Counted from the stretch's first letter, positions 10,944 to 24,514 are shown. The stretch: DNA of 64,000 nt from Protonemura montana (GCA_947568835.1 OX387605.1:22820418-22884417), one strand, 5' to 3'. A program made the numbers and translations. Notes: generated by a model not told the origin, from the letters alone.

Positions 10944-13434
10944 GCCAAAGCCTCGCGGAGCCGATATGCTCGCGTAAACTTCCAGCGCTTGCGAATCAAA
11001 AAAGTTTCCACGACGATTTTCAAGTCTTAATTAAAGATCCGGCATTCGAAAGGAAGGTTTATGCAGAAAGAAATCAAATTTATCGACTCAAGTTTGTGGA
11101 ACATATGAATTCTGTTTTCGTGAATTTATTATTTGTGATAGAGAACGATAGAACTCCTCCAAGAATCATTCAAGGAGAAAATCAAATCCTATGCCCAATC
11201 AGCTGGAAGTCATATTTTGCATTGAGCTGCAGCAAATAATAATATATTCATGTTTATGCATTCGACTTCATCGCTCAGTCGGTCCGCAGGTCCATTGCTC
11301 GGTTTGTCGATTTGTCGATATGTCGGTTTGTCCATTGGTCTCAGAGGTCAGTCGCGGATTATTGCCCGCAGATTCTAAGCAAGGTGGAAAAGATCGCCTT
11401 CGCCACTCCCTAGATGTCGCGTCTGCAGCGTCGGCCAAGCACTCGGGTCGGGTAATGCGATGCTAGCAAACAATTTGGCAAACTCATAACTCGCGCACAT
11501 TACGATCCCCGCGTGCTTAATGGGGCACGTAGCACATTTACCATCGGGCCAGCCTTGCGGTCGCACAACTTGTTTGCGGTTCTTCACTTTCAGACATCGG
11601 TAAAAGTTAAGTAAGTTGAGTAAAAACCCATTACAGCGAACTCTCGGTCGATCCAGGTCAAGAGCATATTTTTACCACTTTGCACGGAGCCTTGTTCGGT
11701 GAAATTCAGAACTAACGATTATTAAATAGTAAACTCAGAGAGCACGTCCGTCGAGCCCTAATCCTCGACACTGCTGCGTGGCTTCCCGCAACGCAACGCA
11801 ACGCAGAGCCACTTTGAGTTGTGATGCTAAACAACAATACTTCGATCAAATTTAAACAGGCACTTTTTATGGAAATTTGACACATTTTCTTGATAAAATT
11901 CTTAATGGAAAAACTAGAAGAAACCCAATGTTTCGACTTTTGAATACTTAAACGGGCGTAGTAATTCCATCAGAAATAAATTTCGTTTAACCATCAAAAC
12001 TCGAGAGCGATTATTATTTAAATGAGGCAGATTCGAACTGTCCCCATTATCAAACTATATACACGCCGAAGAGTATAAAAAACGATTGTGACCCTCCAGG
12101 CTACAAACATTTATCGCACGTATAAACTTATATATCTATAGGCTATCTGTAGGGAGGCGTGGGTAGCTGGATGCCGGAGGGGCGAGTAGCGAGAGGTAGG
12201 GAGAAGGAAGGAATCGCACAACATGAAAGCAATGCAAAACCACCCTCGGTCCCACGACAGCTTGTCCCTGGTCCACCCTCCAACCCTTTCTACGCACATC
12301 CCGATCGGCAGGCGCGTTTCCCGACGGACGAGTCCGCCGAATGCAAATGCTGCTCGCAAATGTCGGGACGACGTCGGCAGATAGAGGACGCCAAATTACC
12401 CGACCAACTCCAGCAGAATCATCCCGTGCACTTTTCTAGAGCCCAGAGGCCGAAGTCACCAACGCAGGGGCCGACCCCCAGCAAGCCTAGATCGGCCAAA
12501 ACTTTGCCGTCATTTCGGCCGCGTCGACGTAGCGGCAGGCCACCGACGACCAGCCCCCACACCCCCCGAATCTTATTGCGTCGAGAGTAACAAGAGAATC
12601 ACTCGAGCGAATAACGTTATTGGGTTCCATAAGATCTGCTCCAGAAGTCTATATATTTGTGGAAAAGGGAAAGTAAGTTAGAGAAGTCATGTCATTGTGA
12701 CAAATAAACAAGATCCCTGGAGACATGTGTAACTGCAGACTTTTCCAAGCAGCTAAACAAGTGGCGCACGGTGCGTTTGGTACGTCAGCCAGCCAGGCAT
12801 ACTGGGGCGTGGGGCACGGCGCTTGGGGGACCCCGACAAGCACGGCTGGCTGGCAGACACAACCGTGCAGCGCGGAGGAGGCTGGAAAACCAGGGAGAGC
12901 CTGGGAATTGGGATATGAACGTAAGTGTTGTGAAAACGAATGAGCCAAGATTAAACGCTTGCACAGAAACGGGGGAAAACGGCATCGTAAATTCAATTAG
13001 CGGCAATGTTGCGATCGTCCATTGGAGAAGAAAAAAACTGGCTGCCGCGCGGGTCTGGCTCGGACTCACACACTCTGGCTGCATCCAACGGCCATGCCCA
13101 CGGTAGGCGCGTTATGCCCTTTCATTACAGGGACAAAATTTAAACGGTTTCGTGCATGGCTTCGACAATTTCACTCTCACGACTCAAAGGGCCGAAATGT
13201 GCACGCACACAATTGTCAATACAGCTTCTCGCTGTGTTGTTGTGCACTCGTAGTACTGCATATGAGGGGCGCGTAGTGGCCCGTGTTTTCACGGGTTACG
13301 CACTAGTGCAGAGGGCGGGTTGGGTTTGGGGGAGGCAATTGTCTTCAGCACATCGCGCACTTGGTGGGTTTCCACGAACACGCACTCGGCGACGCAATTC
13401 TATTAGAGCAATTACACGGCGCGTAAACCTCGGA

Positions 13435-13446
13435 GACGCCGACGCC
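13435..13446 (-). repeat. (GACGCC)2 hexamer locus
   Basis: Two perfect units, GGCGTC orientation on the minus strand. It lies about 130 bp before the next locus of the same motif. Confidence 0.8.
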
Positions 13447-13576
13447 GCGTTCGCTGTTCGTTGCATGCAGGTTAACGACAAATATCAATCAAGCGAATAC
13501 GGCGGCTGAGAGAGACACATTTATACAATCGACTCTAATTAACTTCCCTTTGCGCCGAGTGTTTAATGAGCAGCTC

Positions 13577-13594
13577 GACGCCGACGCCGACGTC
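13577..13594 (-). repeat. (GACGCC)2 GACGTC hexamer locus
   Basis: Units GACGCC, GACGCC and variant GACGTC. The surrounding 200 bp is CpG-dense (several GCGACG/GTCGTC strings), and open frames on both strands here are Arg-rich artefacts. Confidence 0.8.
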
Positions 13595-14255
13595 GTCGCA
13601 TGTCGTGGGCCTTGGCGCGACGACGGCGTCGTGCTTGCGGTTGTGCGTCGCTTGAGGTTCGAACTCGCGTCACACGGTGGAGGCGAGCAACTTGACGACA
13701 ATTTCGCAACATCGCGAACTGCAAGTCGAGTCGGCATCTCTCTTGCAAAACATCACGACATCGCGGCTCGAGTCCCATAAATCGCTAGTTGATGGGCATA
13801 TGGCATTCAAACTGACAGCGAAAGCAGTTTTGCAGTCATAAAATTATAATGCATGTGATATGTTTTAAATTGAAATTTAGAATTGAATAGAATCGAGTAA
13901 CTCAACGCTGCATGTACGATATCAATGCCAAAGCGAAATGTTACAGCGCGGAAGCATGCGATCCAGAGGAAAGAAACCTCGAACATATACATTGTCGCTG
14001 CTCTAGAAATAATAACGTGGCACTAGATAGCTAAAGAGTTTCAAGTTTTCCGACACACCTGATAGCGTTGTGATGGAAACCCGAACCTCAAAACGGGAAG
14101 CCATGCTATGCAACGGCATGGCGCCGAGCGGTTAAGTCCCAGAAAACGACTAACTATTCCTCCAGTCGTAACCAACACAGCAGTCCAGCCGTTATCTTGG
14201 GATCTCGTTCGCCTTGCATCCCACATAATTTCCCAGCGTCTACGAGACCCGTGCG

Positions 14256-14273
14256 GGCGTCGGCGTCGGCGTT
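14256..14273 (+). repeat. (GGCGTC)2 GGCGTT hexamer locus
   Basis: Two perfect units plus a third with a C-to-T change (GGCGTT), consistent with decay at a CpG-rich repeat. Confidence 0.85.
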
Positions 14274-15536
14274 GAGCCCACGGCGCCCCCGTTCGTGACC
14301 GACCACGGCGCTAGGAGGTCGAGAGCGTGACTGGTCAACATTTCCAACCACGACCCCGTGTCAAATGACACCAGGTCGCAACGAGCTGCTTGCTTGCCAT
14401 GCACTAGCTGACGTCACGATAACAAGATTCAGAATAATATAATGTAATGCAGTCGCATAACTAATATGAATGTTGGAGAAACATGCATAATGGTTGACCG
14501 TGCAGTAGCTTTGCTATGCTGGGTTGCATTGGTGCAACACTTGAAAGCTATTGTACAATGCAACAAAAGCTACCGGTTGTGCCAATAAGGTCAGTTGAAA
14601 TCAGCGCGGAATACAACGTGTTCTGAGAGTAATCAGTATGGAGTGGTTTCTCAAACAACAGTAAGCGAACAGTAAGTATTTATGCTTGATAGTACATAGT
14701 ATTCCTCTAAATAACTCTCTCAACATAACTCTGTTGATCATTATCATAATTATCAGCCGACAAGAGTTCATACCTATAAGCTACCTACATAATTAATGAT
14801 AAATAAACAATATTTATGACCTCTTTACTAGTTATTACAGGTTATTATGTTTTCAGAGCTTTTAGTTAATGCTATCCGAGTAATTACAATGGGTGCCTCT
14901 AACTTTACCCACATAGTGTGCAAGTACTAAGTAACATTGCATGTTTGTTCGATAGGTAGGTACATGATGCACTCTCATAGACGCTCGGTCTTCTGGTTAT
15001 TTGCGAGCTGTTTTTCTTTTATTTTTGTGGAAAACGCAAAGAACCGAGTATAAACTTCAAAGTGAGCTGATATTTCATAACTTCACATGAAACGTTAATT
15101 ACTTTGGCACGAGCATTCACAAAACGGGCTTTGATACGATATTGGACATTATTAGTTCTGCATTTCTCGTTGCAGCCATCAATCATTTTCCGAGCAGCAA
15201 TTTTAAAACGAAACTACGGGATGATCGAGAAGAGTAATATATTGGTAATACCGACTGTCACGATTTGAATTTTCTTTCTCGTATAATCTACATCGATAAC
15301 AATAGACTAATGTTTCAGACATGTCTTGTAGATAATTGAAATCTCAATATATACGTTCGATAAATCATTAAACTGAGGCTTGCAATGGTCCGAAGTTCGA
15401 ACCTTGGGGAATAATTATAGGCTAGTAAATGTTCTGAGATATCTGCACGAATTGCTCCGAACGGTGGTCGTATGGTCGTGGAGACTCGGCCAGCCACGAG
15501 ATTGGCGGGACACGATCTTAAGTGCAGGGGTCAAGG

Positions 15537-15556
15537 CCCCCCCCCCCCCCCCCCCC
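15537..15556. repeat. Poly-C run (20 C)
   Basis: Twenty consecutive C on the plus strand, followed by a pyrimidine-rich CCCTCCCTCTCTCTC tract. Proline/glycine runs in overlapping frames arise from it. Confidence 0.95.
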
Positions 15557-17756
15557 ACCCCTCCCTCTCTCTCTCCCCAAGCCCGGTCTGGTTCCTGAAG
15601 GAACACATCTAAGGGTGGCACCAGTCAAGGGTGAGACGAGCCATATGAGGTTAGCCAACATCTCAGTGAAAGTGTTACGAAACGCTTGGTGGAGGTGCCA
15701 GGCTATACAGCTTTCCGCCGTCGGGTCTCGAAGCGACGCCCTCGCGTGCATCAAGATCAATGCTTTTTATACTGAAATGTTAACAAACAAGATTTTTTGC
15801 TGAAATTAATATTGAGACGATAATGGTGGCAATTTAAGTAAAGTATCCAAGTAAACTATCTTGTGTTGACATAAGCATGCACACATTTCCAAGCTCGACT
15901 CGCTAGCGGCCTTTAAGTTGGGGCGCGCCGAGTACGGAGCCAGAGAGCAAAAACTATCACTAAACAAACAAAACAAAAACGAAACATTGTCTTTAGTTTA
16001 AACTTCCGTCTCCAAGTCTCCGAGGCTCTGCGATGCTAAAGTTAAAATGAAACTGCACGCGAGCGACTTAGCAAACCGCGCGTCGCGAGTCTCCGCAAAA
16101 GATACTTGTTTGAGAAATAAAACGCCATTATACGCCTAGTTTTCTATACTACACTGCTACTTACAGAGCGTGCCCCCGCTGATGCTCGGAGAAATACGAT
16201 ACGTATAAACCTCGCGATATCTCGCTGGTAAATTTTATTGAGAAGCGAAATTGGATTGTAATGGAAAAGTTCCAGCGGGGGTTGGACCGGGCCGGCGTCG
16301 CTTCGCGCGGGCTTTGCAACAACATCCCAACAAATAACGCGTCAGACAAAAAGCGAAGAGCGCCATGACAGCGACTTTAGCAGTAGCAGCGCCTACTCTT
16401 CTTCTTCTTCCTCTTCTTCCACTCCGCGACGCGCCTCTTTGCTGGCTGCGGCGCGAACCGCTTAACTCTTCCCATTGGTTCCCGGCCGCGCGCAGGGACA
16501 ATGCCGGCGCCAAGCGAACGCGACCTCTGCTCCAGGGAATTGCACGCACGGTACGGCCCGAGGCCCGGAGTCGAATACAGGTTGCAGGGCACATGAATGT
16601 TTTGCTGTTTCCGAAATGGATTTTCTCCTAATAATAAATGAGCCCCTTGCTAAATGAACTAAGTTTCCGAAAGCCATTACTAACGGAAGGCGGCAGAAGG
16701 CAGCAGCGAACGAGAAGATATCATGCTGAAGATATTCCACTCGAGAAAAATCTTATGTGCTTGTGTAATGGCGGCGCCGGGCGCCGTGAGTCACGTGGGC
16801 CTGCGGCGATGCGCGACACAACATAACCTCACTGTCAGAAAGCAGGACGCGACGCGACGCGGGAAGAATGCGTACGAATATCGAGCAGCGCTAGATAACA
16901 TCGCATCGCGTGTAACGATGCAATCTGGCGACCCGAGGCGTCGTGCGTGAGCTTGTATGCCGCTAACGCTGCGTATGTGTCGCTGAATTTTCTCGGTAGG
17001 AAACGTATTAAACGTGGGGTACACTTTTGAGAAAAAGTGTCGCAACGTGCTCGTTTGAAGCGTCACTTTTATTTACTTTAGAAATGGACGTAAGTGGCAA
17101 CCACCAAAAGTGGTTTTACCTTGTGAAAACCAGCCAGGCTAGAAGTAACACATATTCATCAAGAAATTAATTACAACTTCTCTGTCAAATCAGGGCGTCG
17201 ACACGACACATGGCATTGACCACTCTCTTATGCAATAAGTCGCTTCATAGGCAAAAGACGAATTGCAGCCCGTGGCGTATGGCAGCGAGAGCAATTCACT
17301 ACGTCGTCGCGACCATCTTAGTTTTTCATGAACTCTACGAGAAGAGCTCACCCGTCGACGAAGAGGAGGCAACGCCCCGCGCCAGAAGGAATATTTCTCA
17401 AAACTTTCACTCCACCCAAGCGGATCATTAGTGGATGTGTAATCAAGGAATGAGCCCATAACGCCCCTTAATATCATCAGTGGCCAGTGGAGTGTGCATG
17501 ACCTGTGCGGGGGCCGGCGGCATCGAGGGATTCGCCCCTGATTTACTCCCAATTTGTCACATACCTTCTATCAAACTTCGTGTGCCTAATGTTATGTTTT
17601 CACGACCAACTTCTAATTGCCGAAAAGAAATATTCATTCGAGACTACACCCCGTAATTGAATGCCTTGTAATAGTGAAGTAATCAATAACCTCACTTTGG
17701 GTTTAGTTATTTCCGGTAATTGAGCTCGCGATGTTTTCCGAGGAGGATAATTACCG
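15557..17756. other. Region without a recognised gene
   Basis: GC content rises around 16.2-16.6 kb, where overlapping open frames on both strands (16235-16594, 16365-16631, 16462-16740) are all Arg/Ala-rich and cancel one another as evidence of coding. A CTT-rich tract sits at 16396-16420. No motif or RNA gene recognised. Confidence 0.5.
16396..16420. repeat. (CTT)n-rich tract
   Basis: CTT units with CTC interruptions; gives Lys/Arg runs on the minus strand and Leu runs on the plus strand. Confidence 0.85.

Positions 17757-17792
<36 letters not shown>
17757..17792. repeat. Poly-C run (36 C)
   Basis: Thirty-six consecutive C on the plus strand, second-longest homopolymer of the window. The exact length is probably variable between individuals and difficult for sequencing. 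Confidence 0.95.
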
Positions 17793-20792
17793 ACAGCACC
17801 CAGTGCACACGCACTTTGCTTGCTGCATAATACATGCGCTGACTCTAGAGATGCACTCACCAATATTGATATGTGACATTTTGTTTTCTACTCTCATCAT
17901 GATACGATTTGTTCGTTGATTTCAGATCCGCATTTCTAGGTCTGAAAAACTTTCGTCCGATGATTCCATTTCCAATGCGTTCCATTCAAAATACGCACCG
18001 TGTGTTCAGAAATTAAATCGTGCTCACGCATAAACGTGTGCACAGGATTTGGATCGAAGTGAAACGAAGAACAGATTATCAAAAGGCACTCTCGAGCACG
18101 ACATAAATCTTTGAAAATATGTTCTAATTTTATTAAGTGTAAGAATTCATTACCGAAAAACCGAACGCCACGCCGTTGTAACAAAAAGAGGTGTACGCTA
18201 GTTCACGATTTATGGGGACCGTTTCGCCGGCCAAACAGTGCGCCACTCGGGACGCGATAAAATTTACTTTTGACCACGATGTCTGGTAAATACTGCGAGG
18301 AACGCTTTCCATCGGTGCGATAGAAAAAGATAAATGGTAATTATCTTGGAATTTATGTGCGAGTGAAGCCATATACGCAATGAGTCTTTTATATGGTATG
18401 TATGTATACCATACCCGTGGCTGTCGTGGTGTAAACCTGGGTCTGTGCTGGCTGGGCCGTTCGCAATTGCTTTGAAAATGCCAGGCAGGCAAGCAAGGTA
18501 CACTAGACTGGGAGATCATCTCGAGTTATTGCATCGCAGTCACGCTCGATCCCCGGTCGTGACGCATGGGTCACGCGCGGGCCTGACCCTCATTAATTCC
18601 GCAGCCTCTCGATTATCAAACTTTTGCTCTTGTTTCGTTTTCTGCCACCCGGCCCTTCAAACCCCTCGCCGGTAGCAATGAGCGCACGGCCGTGTTGTAT
18701 CATCAAGATGTTGGAGCTCAACTTCGTCGTATTAAGTTACCAATTAAATTTCGAACTTTCATTCCTAATTTAGCATAGACTTGTGCTTGCAATCCATGTT
18801 TAGTGCCATCTAGGTAGAACAAATAGTGTTTTCCTCGAGCAAAGTCTTAAAAGGGCACTAACGCAACACACACTAACGCAATTCCTTCTTCCACTTCCTT
18901 TCAGCTGCTAGCTTCTTTCAATTAAGAAACTTCATGGCCCAACGTATTTTATCTCTGTGATCTATATAGAGCTACTGCGTCGTAGGTAAAAGGCGTACTT
19001 ATCCACAGACTAAAGTTAATAATGCCAGTAAATGAACGCCAATGCGTCTTCTCTTATTTTTACTGGTTTCTTCAGCTCGGCTGGTTGGCCAGCCTTAGGA
19101 CTTGAGACGCTGAGAGAGCAGCATCAGCACGAGCGAGGTCGGAGCTCCCATGCTGAGCCGGGCTAGCCGGATACAAAGCCGAGTATTCAAAGAACGTGCT
19201 CCCCATAAACGTCAGCGATATCTATTTCATTTCGGATTGGCCACAACTCTCCGTTATATGAGCCGTAAGGTATTGCCTGCCAGCGCTATCTTCGCAACTG
19301 TTATCATGACCTTTTAGAACGATAACAGTTTACTGCGGAAAATATTTCAAGGGAAAGCGCTTAGTTTTCGCGAAAATCGACGAGAGTCCAGAATACGCGT
19401 AGGATTGTTTTTATGAAATCAACACACGTGCAAATAGTTACGGACGTGGTGGCAACTAATCTTGCAGGAAAACAGTGCCGACTTTTCCTAGACGTCAAGG
19501 TTACCGATCCGAACCCGGCACCTCTACTTGGTATCTCCTGCGCAGCCGTTTGTTCGGCATGACTCGATGTCGCGTCTCTAGAAAATTTACAGGCTTCGTT
19601 GTCGGTGTCTGCAGGAAACCACCAAGCCACCGTAAATTTATTCCGCATTCTTTACTCTTAACTTTAAAACCGATGTACAAGCTTTAGAATATGCAAATCA
19701 GCGTTCGCTATGCGAATTTGGAACAATCTCTAAATAATGTCAGTAAGTTTTCGAAATACTTCGCGGCGTGTTGCAAAGTTGGTGTGGTGAGCAAAGGTAA
19801 TTTTGCTACTGGCAGGGAACTACTGACGCGGGTCTTCCCATGTTTTCACTACATTATAATAATGTTACAGAAACATGATATTATCAGACGGCATTCGATC
19901 ATCATGTTATAAAAGCGGTCCGCGCTACAGCTAAAACGTTGCCAATATTTTGATAACAACACGAATTGAATCACAGGGTTTGCTTAATTCTTGCATGTTG
20001 ATGTTACAAAAGGGCTGCACTCATGAGCGTTATATAAAACAACAATGGAGTTTGATTATGTGCATAAATATTGTATTTTCGAGCTGCATATTTGCATTTT
20101 CATAAAGCTCCGGTGTTGCTAATCTGCATGCAATTTCATGTGCACATCACATGAACAGAGCGCAGCAGAAAATGCATTAGCTTGCACGTGAATAAAATGC
20201 ACAAATCCTTCTCAATTCAGAGAGTAATTCGCCAAGAGTGATTCGAATAAAACCCATAATTGAATCGAGTTTCGACTTTCGGTCGAGAAGGCGAACTCGA
20301 GTAACAGGCTAAGCGTTCAATGTTTTATCAGCGTGTTCTGATCAGTGCATGGCGATCGGTCGAATATCTCACATTAGATTTGTCGTTTCCCATCGAATGC
20401 ATAATGAAAGACACCGATACCGTTACATCGGCACATATATCCACTTTAATTAAATTAAGCACCGCAATATTTTTGTCTGGAATATTCCTGCGAGGCCCGC
20501 AATACCTCTCGAGCGGAGAGGTATATCAGCGCCACCCCGACACTATCAGTACCCGCAGATAGGTAGCCCAGCCCGCCTAGGAGATAGCAACACAGGTTGC
20601 CGACGCTACATACTTAGTCGACGACACACGGGACGACGTATCCCCAACGAGCAATTAATTTCACCTCGGCTGGCACCACAGAGCGAGCAATTCTGCTGCT
20701 GCTCCTGAGGATATCGAGGTGATAGAGTGGATTGAGCCAAGAAATGGCTCGCTTCCAAAACCCACAAGGTGTCTTCCCCCTGCACCCCCTAG
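17793..20792. other. Region without a recognised gene
   Basis: A+T-rich with scattered short frames; 18133-18519 (minus, 128 codons) is the longest and has no recognisable motif. An 8-bp-stem inverted repeat (TATGGTAT/ATACCATA) lies near 18393-18414 and another at 20502-20524. No RNA gene recognised. Confidence 0.5.
20502..20524. other. 8-bp inverted repeat
   Basis: Arms ATACCTCT (20502-20509) and AGAGGTAT (20517-20524) with a 7-nt loop CGAGCGG. Perfect pairing, but the stem is short and can arise by chance in 64 kb. Confidence 0.6.
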
Positions 20793-20978
20793 ATCCGTTG
20801 CTCTCTACGTGTGCCGAGCTAGAGGAGCTCCTCGAATTTCCCGACAAAGCCTGCGTGGAAAACACTCAGCCACAGGGGCTCCAGCGTCTACCTTCTTTGC
20901 TGTGCTACACTATGTTTAGCTACGTGCGTTATAATTGTAGCAAGTCTATGCAGAGAAAGCGTGATCATCAGGAGACAG
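20793..20978 (+). CDS. Candidate internal exon, product unknown
   Basis: This 186-bp segment has the best exon-like structure in the window. It is preceded by a strongly pyrimidine-rich tract and a CCCCCTAG acceptor (AG at 20791-20792) and followed by a good donor, ACAG|GTGAAA (GT at 20979-20980). Of the three plus frames only one stays open from acceptor to donor; it enters with two bases finishing a codon and reads about 61 residues. The first half is leucine/acidic (it contains CAELEELLEFPDKAC); the second half ends in a basic stretch (SMQRKRDHQET). The frame closes at 21006 if the donor is not used, so it could also be chance. I recognise no family, and no partner exon is evident nearby. 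Transcript evidence is absent, so this is only a candidate. Confidence 0.25.
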
Positions 20979-23544
20979 GTGAAAAGATAACGTATGCTGC
21001 GGTTTAATAAGCCCCAGCCAGTCATCTCCACGACGTTGATCGCGGATCTGCGCGAGACATTCGCTTGGTTCACTTTAGTCTTTACTCAAAACTTTAATTA
21101 AATTTCATATTTACATCGCTCGCCTCGAGTTGAAACGTCGACACACGTCGTGCTTGCGATGCGTTGTCTGAAATCTTAAGAAGACGGTTAAGAAATTGCT
21201 CACTTTGTTGCCAACAGTTATTTGAATCGCGCGAAACTATTCGACTCGTTCGTAGCGCTCGATGTTCACTAAATCAATTGGTCGAATAGAAACGTCATTA
21301 TTTAGCACTGAGGTGGCGACTTAGCTTGCTATGTACGAAGGCACGCACAGAGCAGCTCGCGAAACGCCCCTGGTTCGGTGCAAGGTGGATATTATAACAT
21401 GTTCGCGTTGTTGCACTCTTGAACTTTGAGCGCAGATTTATGGTTCCGGACTTGAACGGCTTTGCTGGTCAGTGAAGTGATATAAGAACGGTTGGTGCTC
21501 ACCGAACGCAGGTGTTGATGGCTTGGAGCAAAAGACGGACGCGTTCGTTGTCGTCGTCTCGCGAATATCATCACCCCAGCTCATCAACAGTTGTTTTGAA
21601 ATAAATGTGCCCCCCCCCCCACACCCCCTGCCACGCTGCATGTTGAATAAACCAAGCAATGGAACATTGTCTCAGGTGCACACATTAGTAAATTACTTTA
21701 ATCTCTTTCGCCCGTCATTTATCAAGCTTAATATCTCGACTGTCCGATATTCTATCATGTTCCAAATATACATATTTTTCCAACTCGTTTATTACTTTGA
21801 TGTACTGTGTGCTATATACCTCCCTGACACTTATCAAAATAATTCCATTTTAATGGTGGTCGTCATAAATTTCATATTCTGGCTAGCCAACAGAGAAAAG
21901 AACCTCCGGGTATGATCAAACTTTCGCGACAAAAAAATCGACTCTGCGCGCGCTGTTTGATATTGTTCTGATATTAATAAACGTCTCGTTAGAGGAAAAA
22001 TACCACATTTGTATCAAAACTCGTTAAGTCGACGTTTATCAACATTCATCTTAATTTTAAATAAAAAACGGCTTGAAAGTTGGAACATATTACCTTTTTG
22101 TAAAAGTTTTCGCCACGTGAAAGTAATTTAGAGACGTCGCGAGTTCTCGGCACTAAAAAAAAATTACTCCTCGACCCCCCGAGAAAAGTCGGCGTCGTCA
22201 ACAGCGTGACACGAGCCGATGTCCAACGTTCGTCAAACTCTAAGCAATCGCCGTCGATTGGTCACTACTCCTGATCAAATATGCTATTAAAGGGATGAGC
22301 CAGGCTCTGTGCTGGATTGCAAATTGAAATTGGAATATTATGACCACTAGTACTTGATTTTTAAAATAAAACTGTTAGACTGCCTTGAAAATATTGTCAT
22401 ATTGTTGAAAATAAAATACAAAACTGTCTCCGATACATTGATACTCTCACTAATATATATAAATACATATATTTTAGCGCCAAGAATGGACCAATCCTAG
22501 ACAGTATTGAGTTGAGTCTGGTACACGTCAAAGATGCTGTGCATCTAGTAAATATCGACCAACAACACGTGTTCGCTTCCCGGACGTCTCGTTAGCACGT
22601 TTAGTTTAGTGGTATTTTAATTCAATGAAATTAATTTAATGGACGCAGAAATTAATTTATTTTAGTACGTCGAATGTATCTGGCTGGCGGCCGGTTGTCC
22701 ATCAATCACGAGCGTAAAACTGTCGCGTTCGTTTTACGCCTCTCTCTCTAGGAGGCGTCGCCCCAGTAGCGCTCGCTGTGTTTGTGCTTAGTAGCAATTA
22801 AAAACGCCGATAAATTGTACGCGCGATCTTAGAACTCTATTCCCGAAGACAGACAAGCGAAGGGTTCTCAGTTCGAACTCCCAATGAAACGACATCTCGA
22901 GAAATTATTATGCCATTCACATATTTTATTTCCTCATAACCTCAAAGGGACTGTAAATTTAAAACACGTGATTTTTATAAAAAAATCTATTTTTACTTCA
23001 CTTTAACCTAGATAGAAAAATGTAAAAATAGTCCTATAGGGCCATTCTTCAAGGCGCGTTCGGTCACGCAGCCAGGATTTAATGTCCTGACTCCTCGCCA
23101 CAAGCCTGCCACGTGATTACGGGCTGCGACCATCAGGAGGTGCGACCTGACATAATGTCTGCCGCTTTCAAATAACTAGCATTAGTAACGACAATTTATT
23201 TTTGTCAGCGTTACTCTCATTTTATTAGCCACGCAAAAAAAAAGTCCGTGTTCTTGCGCGCAGTTTTCAAATAGAAACAAAGCACTCGATCATTCCGCGC
23301 TCACTTAGCTGTTTTGTTAACGCAAACCTCCACACAACTGGCGACGGCAATAAAAGAATGGATAGGCCGTCGGGCGGCCGCCGTCGCGCGCAGCGGCTGT
23401 GGCCGGTTTTTTGCCCGGCGACTTAATGCAGCCTGACACAATGTTTTGAATGTTCTTGCGGCTAATGATCGCAATGACAAAGTGTCCGCCATCAGACCAG
23501 TGCCGGCCGTCGCCCAATATCACTGACCCGGCGCCGACGTCGAG

Positions 23545-23559
23545 GCCGACGCCGACGCC
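23545..23559 (-). repeat. (GCCGAC)2 hexamer locus
   Basis: GCCGAC twice followed by GCC, the GGCGTC hexamer in minus orientation; an imperfect further unit (GCGCCGACGTCGAG) lies directly upstream. Confidence 0.85.
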
Positions 23560-24240
23560 GGGACTCGAGGACCACTCACATGGTCACCGTGCTTTCCCAC
23601 TTTTCCAGAATTTCCCAGATGCTAATCGCGGTCGAATTCAAAGCTAGAAATTAACTTGACATTTGCAGTTCGTTCGCTTGCTTATCATGACACCTAATTG
23701 ACTGGTAAAGATAACGCACCGTTAAGACATTAACAGATTGTTATGCAACTGGACCTTTTGACAGACAGTTAACGATCCACCTTATTGCCATCATGATGCA
23801 AGCCAACTTCAAGCCACGAATAAAAACGTTATCGTAACTGACCTTGAATAGCAACGTCCTTGAAACAAAACAACCAACCAGCGCCAAGGTCAGATCAAAT
23901 CTTGTTGGAGCGTTCCCCTCAAGATTCTGCTGCAACTCAAAAGGCCCCAAGCCCAGCATCTCGCTATTTCATCCAGCCTGATAAGCCCCATCCTCTGTGA
24001 GGCATCGTGTTCGGGTCGTTGCCTAATTTGTAATTGTGATCTCTTTCGAACAGGAGCTCCTATCTCATTGAACAATTCCCCTATGGCCCATGTTTTATGA
24101 ATAAGATAGTACAGCCGCACCACATTTTTCGATTTTTATTGTTTGACAATGTATAATAGCATAACAACCAGTAAGAGCGCACCAGCTCGTACAGGCATTA
24201 CTATATACATATATAGCATTCATGCGTGCTTCGGTAAGGA

Positions 24241-24263
24241 GGGGGGGGGGGGGGGGAGGGGGG
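24241..24263. repeat. Poly-G run (16 G, A, 6 G)
   Basis: Sixteen G, one A, six G. It is followed by an imperfect GC-rich palindrome (GCCAAAGGCTT ... AAGGCTTTGGGC, 24268-24298) that contains the string GCCCAAAGCC on the minus strand, also found in the hairpin at 60.1 kb. Confidence 0.9.
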
Positions 24264-24435
24264 CGAGCCAAAGGCTTGCAGCCCCGAAGGCTTTGGGCTT
24301 CTCTACTTAACTAAATGAGAATCATGTTCTCCCAGGGAGTCAGATTTAGTGCCGGGACGGTTCGTTAATCCCACACCCTCTGCAGCCGCCTGGATTGCCG
24401 CGATAACGAACGAGCCGCGAAACCACGCGCGCGGC

Positions 24436-24450
24436 GGCGTCGGCGTCGGC
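24436..24450 (+). repeat. (GGCGTC)2 hexamer locus
   Basis: Two units plus GGC, in a CpG-rich patch (GCGCGCGGCG just upstream). Confidence 0.85.
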
Positions 24451-24499
24451 ACAAAATATACGCCGCCGTCCGACAGATTCGTTCACCCGCCACCCACCG

Positions 24500-24514
24500 C
24501 CCCCCCCCCCCCCC
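24500..24514. repeat. Poly-C run (15 C)
   Basis: Fifteen C on the plus strand, only about 50 bp from the hexamer locus at 24436-24450 and about 240 bp from the G run at 24241. Confidence 0.93.

Larger units (their letters stand above)
6960..15536. other. Region without a recognised gene, with weak exon-like segments
   Basis: No identifiable protein family. Open frames such as 7729-8061, 7955-8314, 9549-10007, 12159-12590 and 13156-13509 are Arg/Pro/Ser-rich and overlap equally open frames in other phases, typical of GC-rich non-coding DNA. Two stretches have splice-like borders and are discussed as findings: 9506-9592 and 10587-10727. A T16 run lies at 7930-7945 and an (ACGCA)n tract near 11791. 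GGCGTC hexamer loci in this interval are listed separately. Confidence 0.5.

Noticed and set aside
12159..12590. 143-codon plus-strand Arg/Pro-rich frame
   Set aside because: Low-complexity composition from GC-rich DNA, open frame on the opposite strand over part of it, no motif.
14041..14351. tRNA-like TGGCGCCGAGCGGTTAAG string near 14118
   Set aside because: Resembles a tRNA D-arm with a 2-nt insertion, but no box B at the right distance and no cloverleaf.
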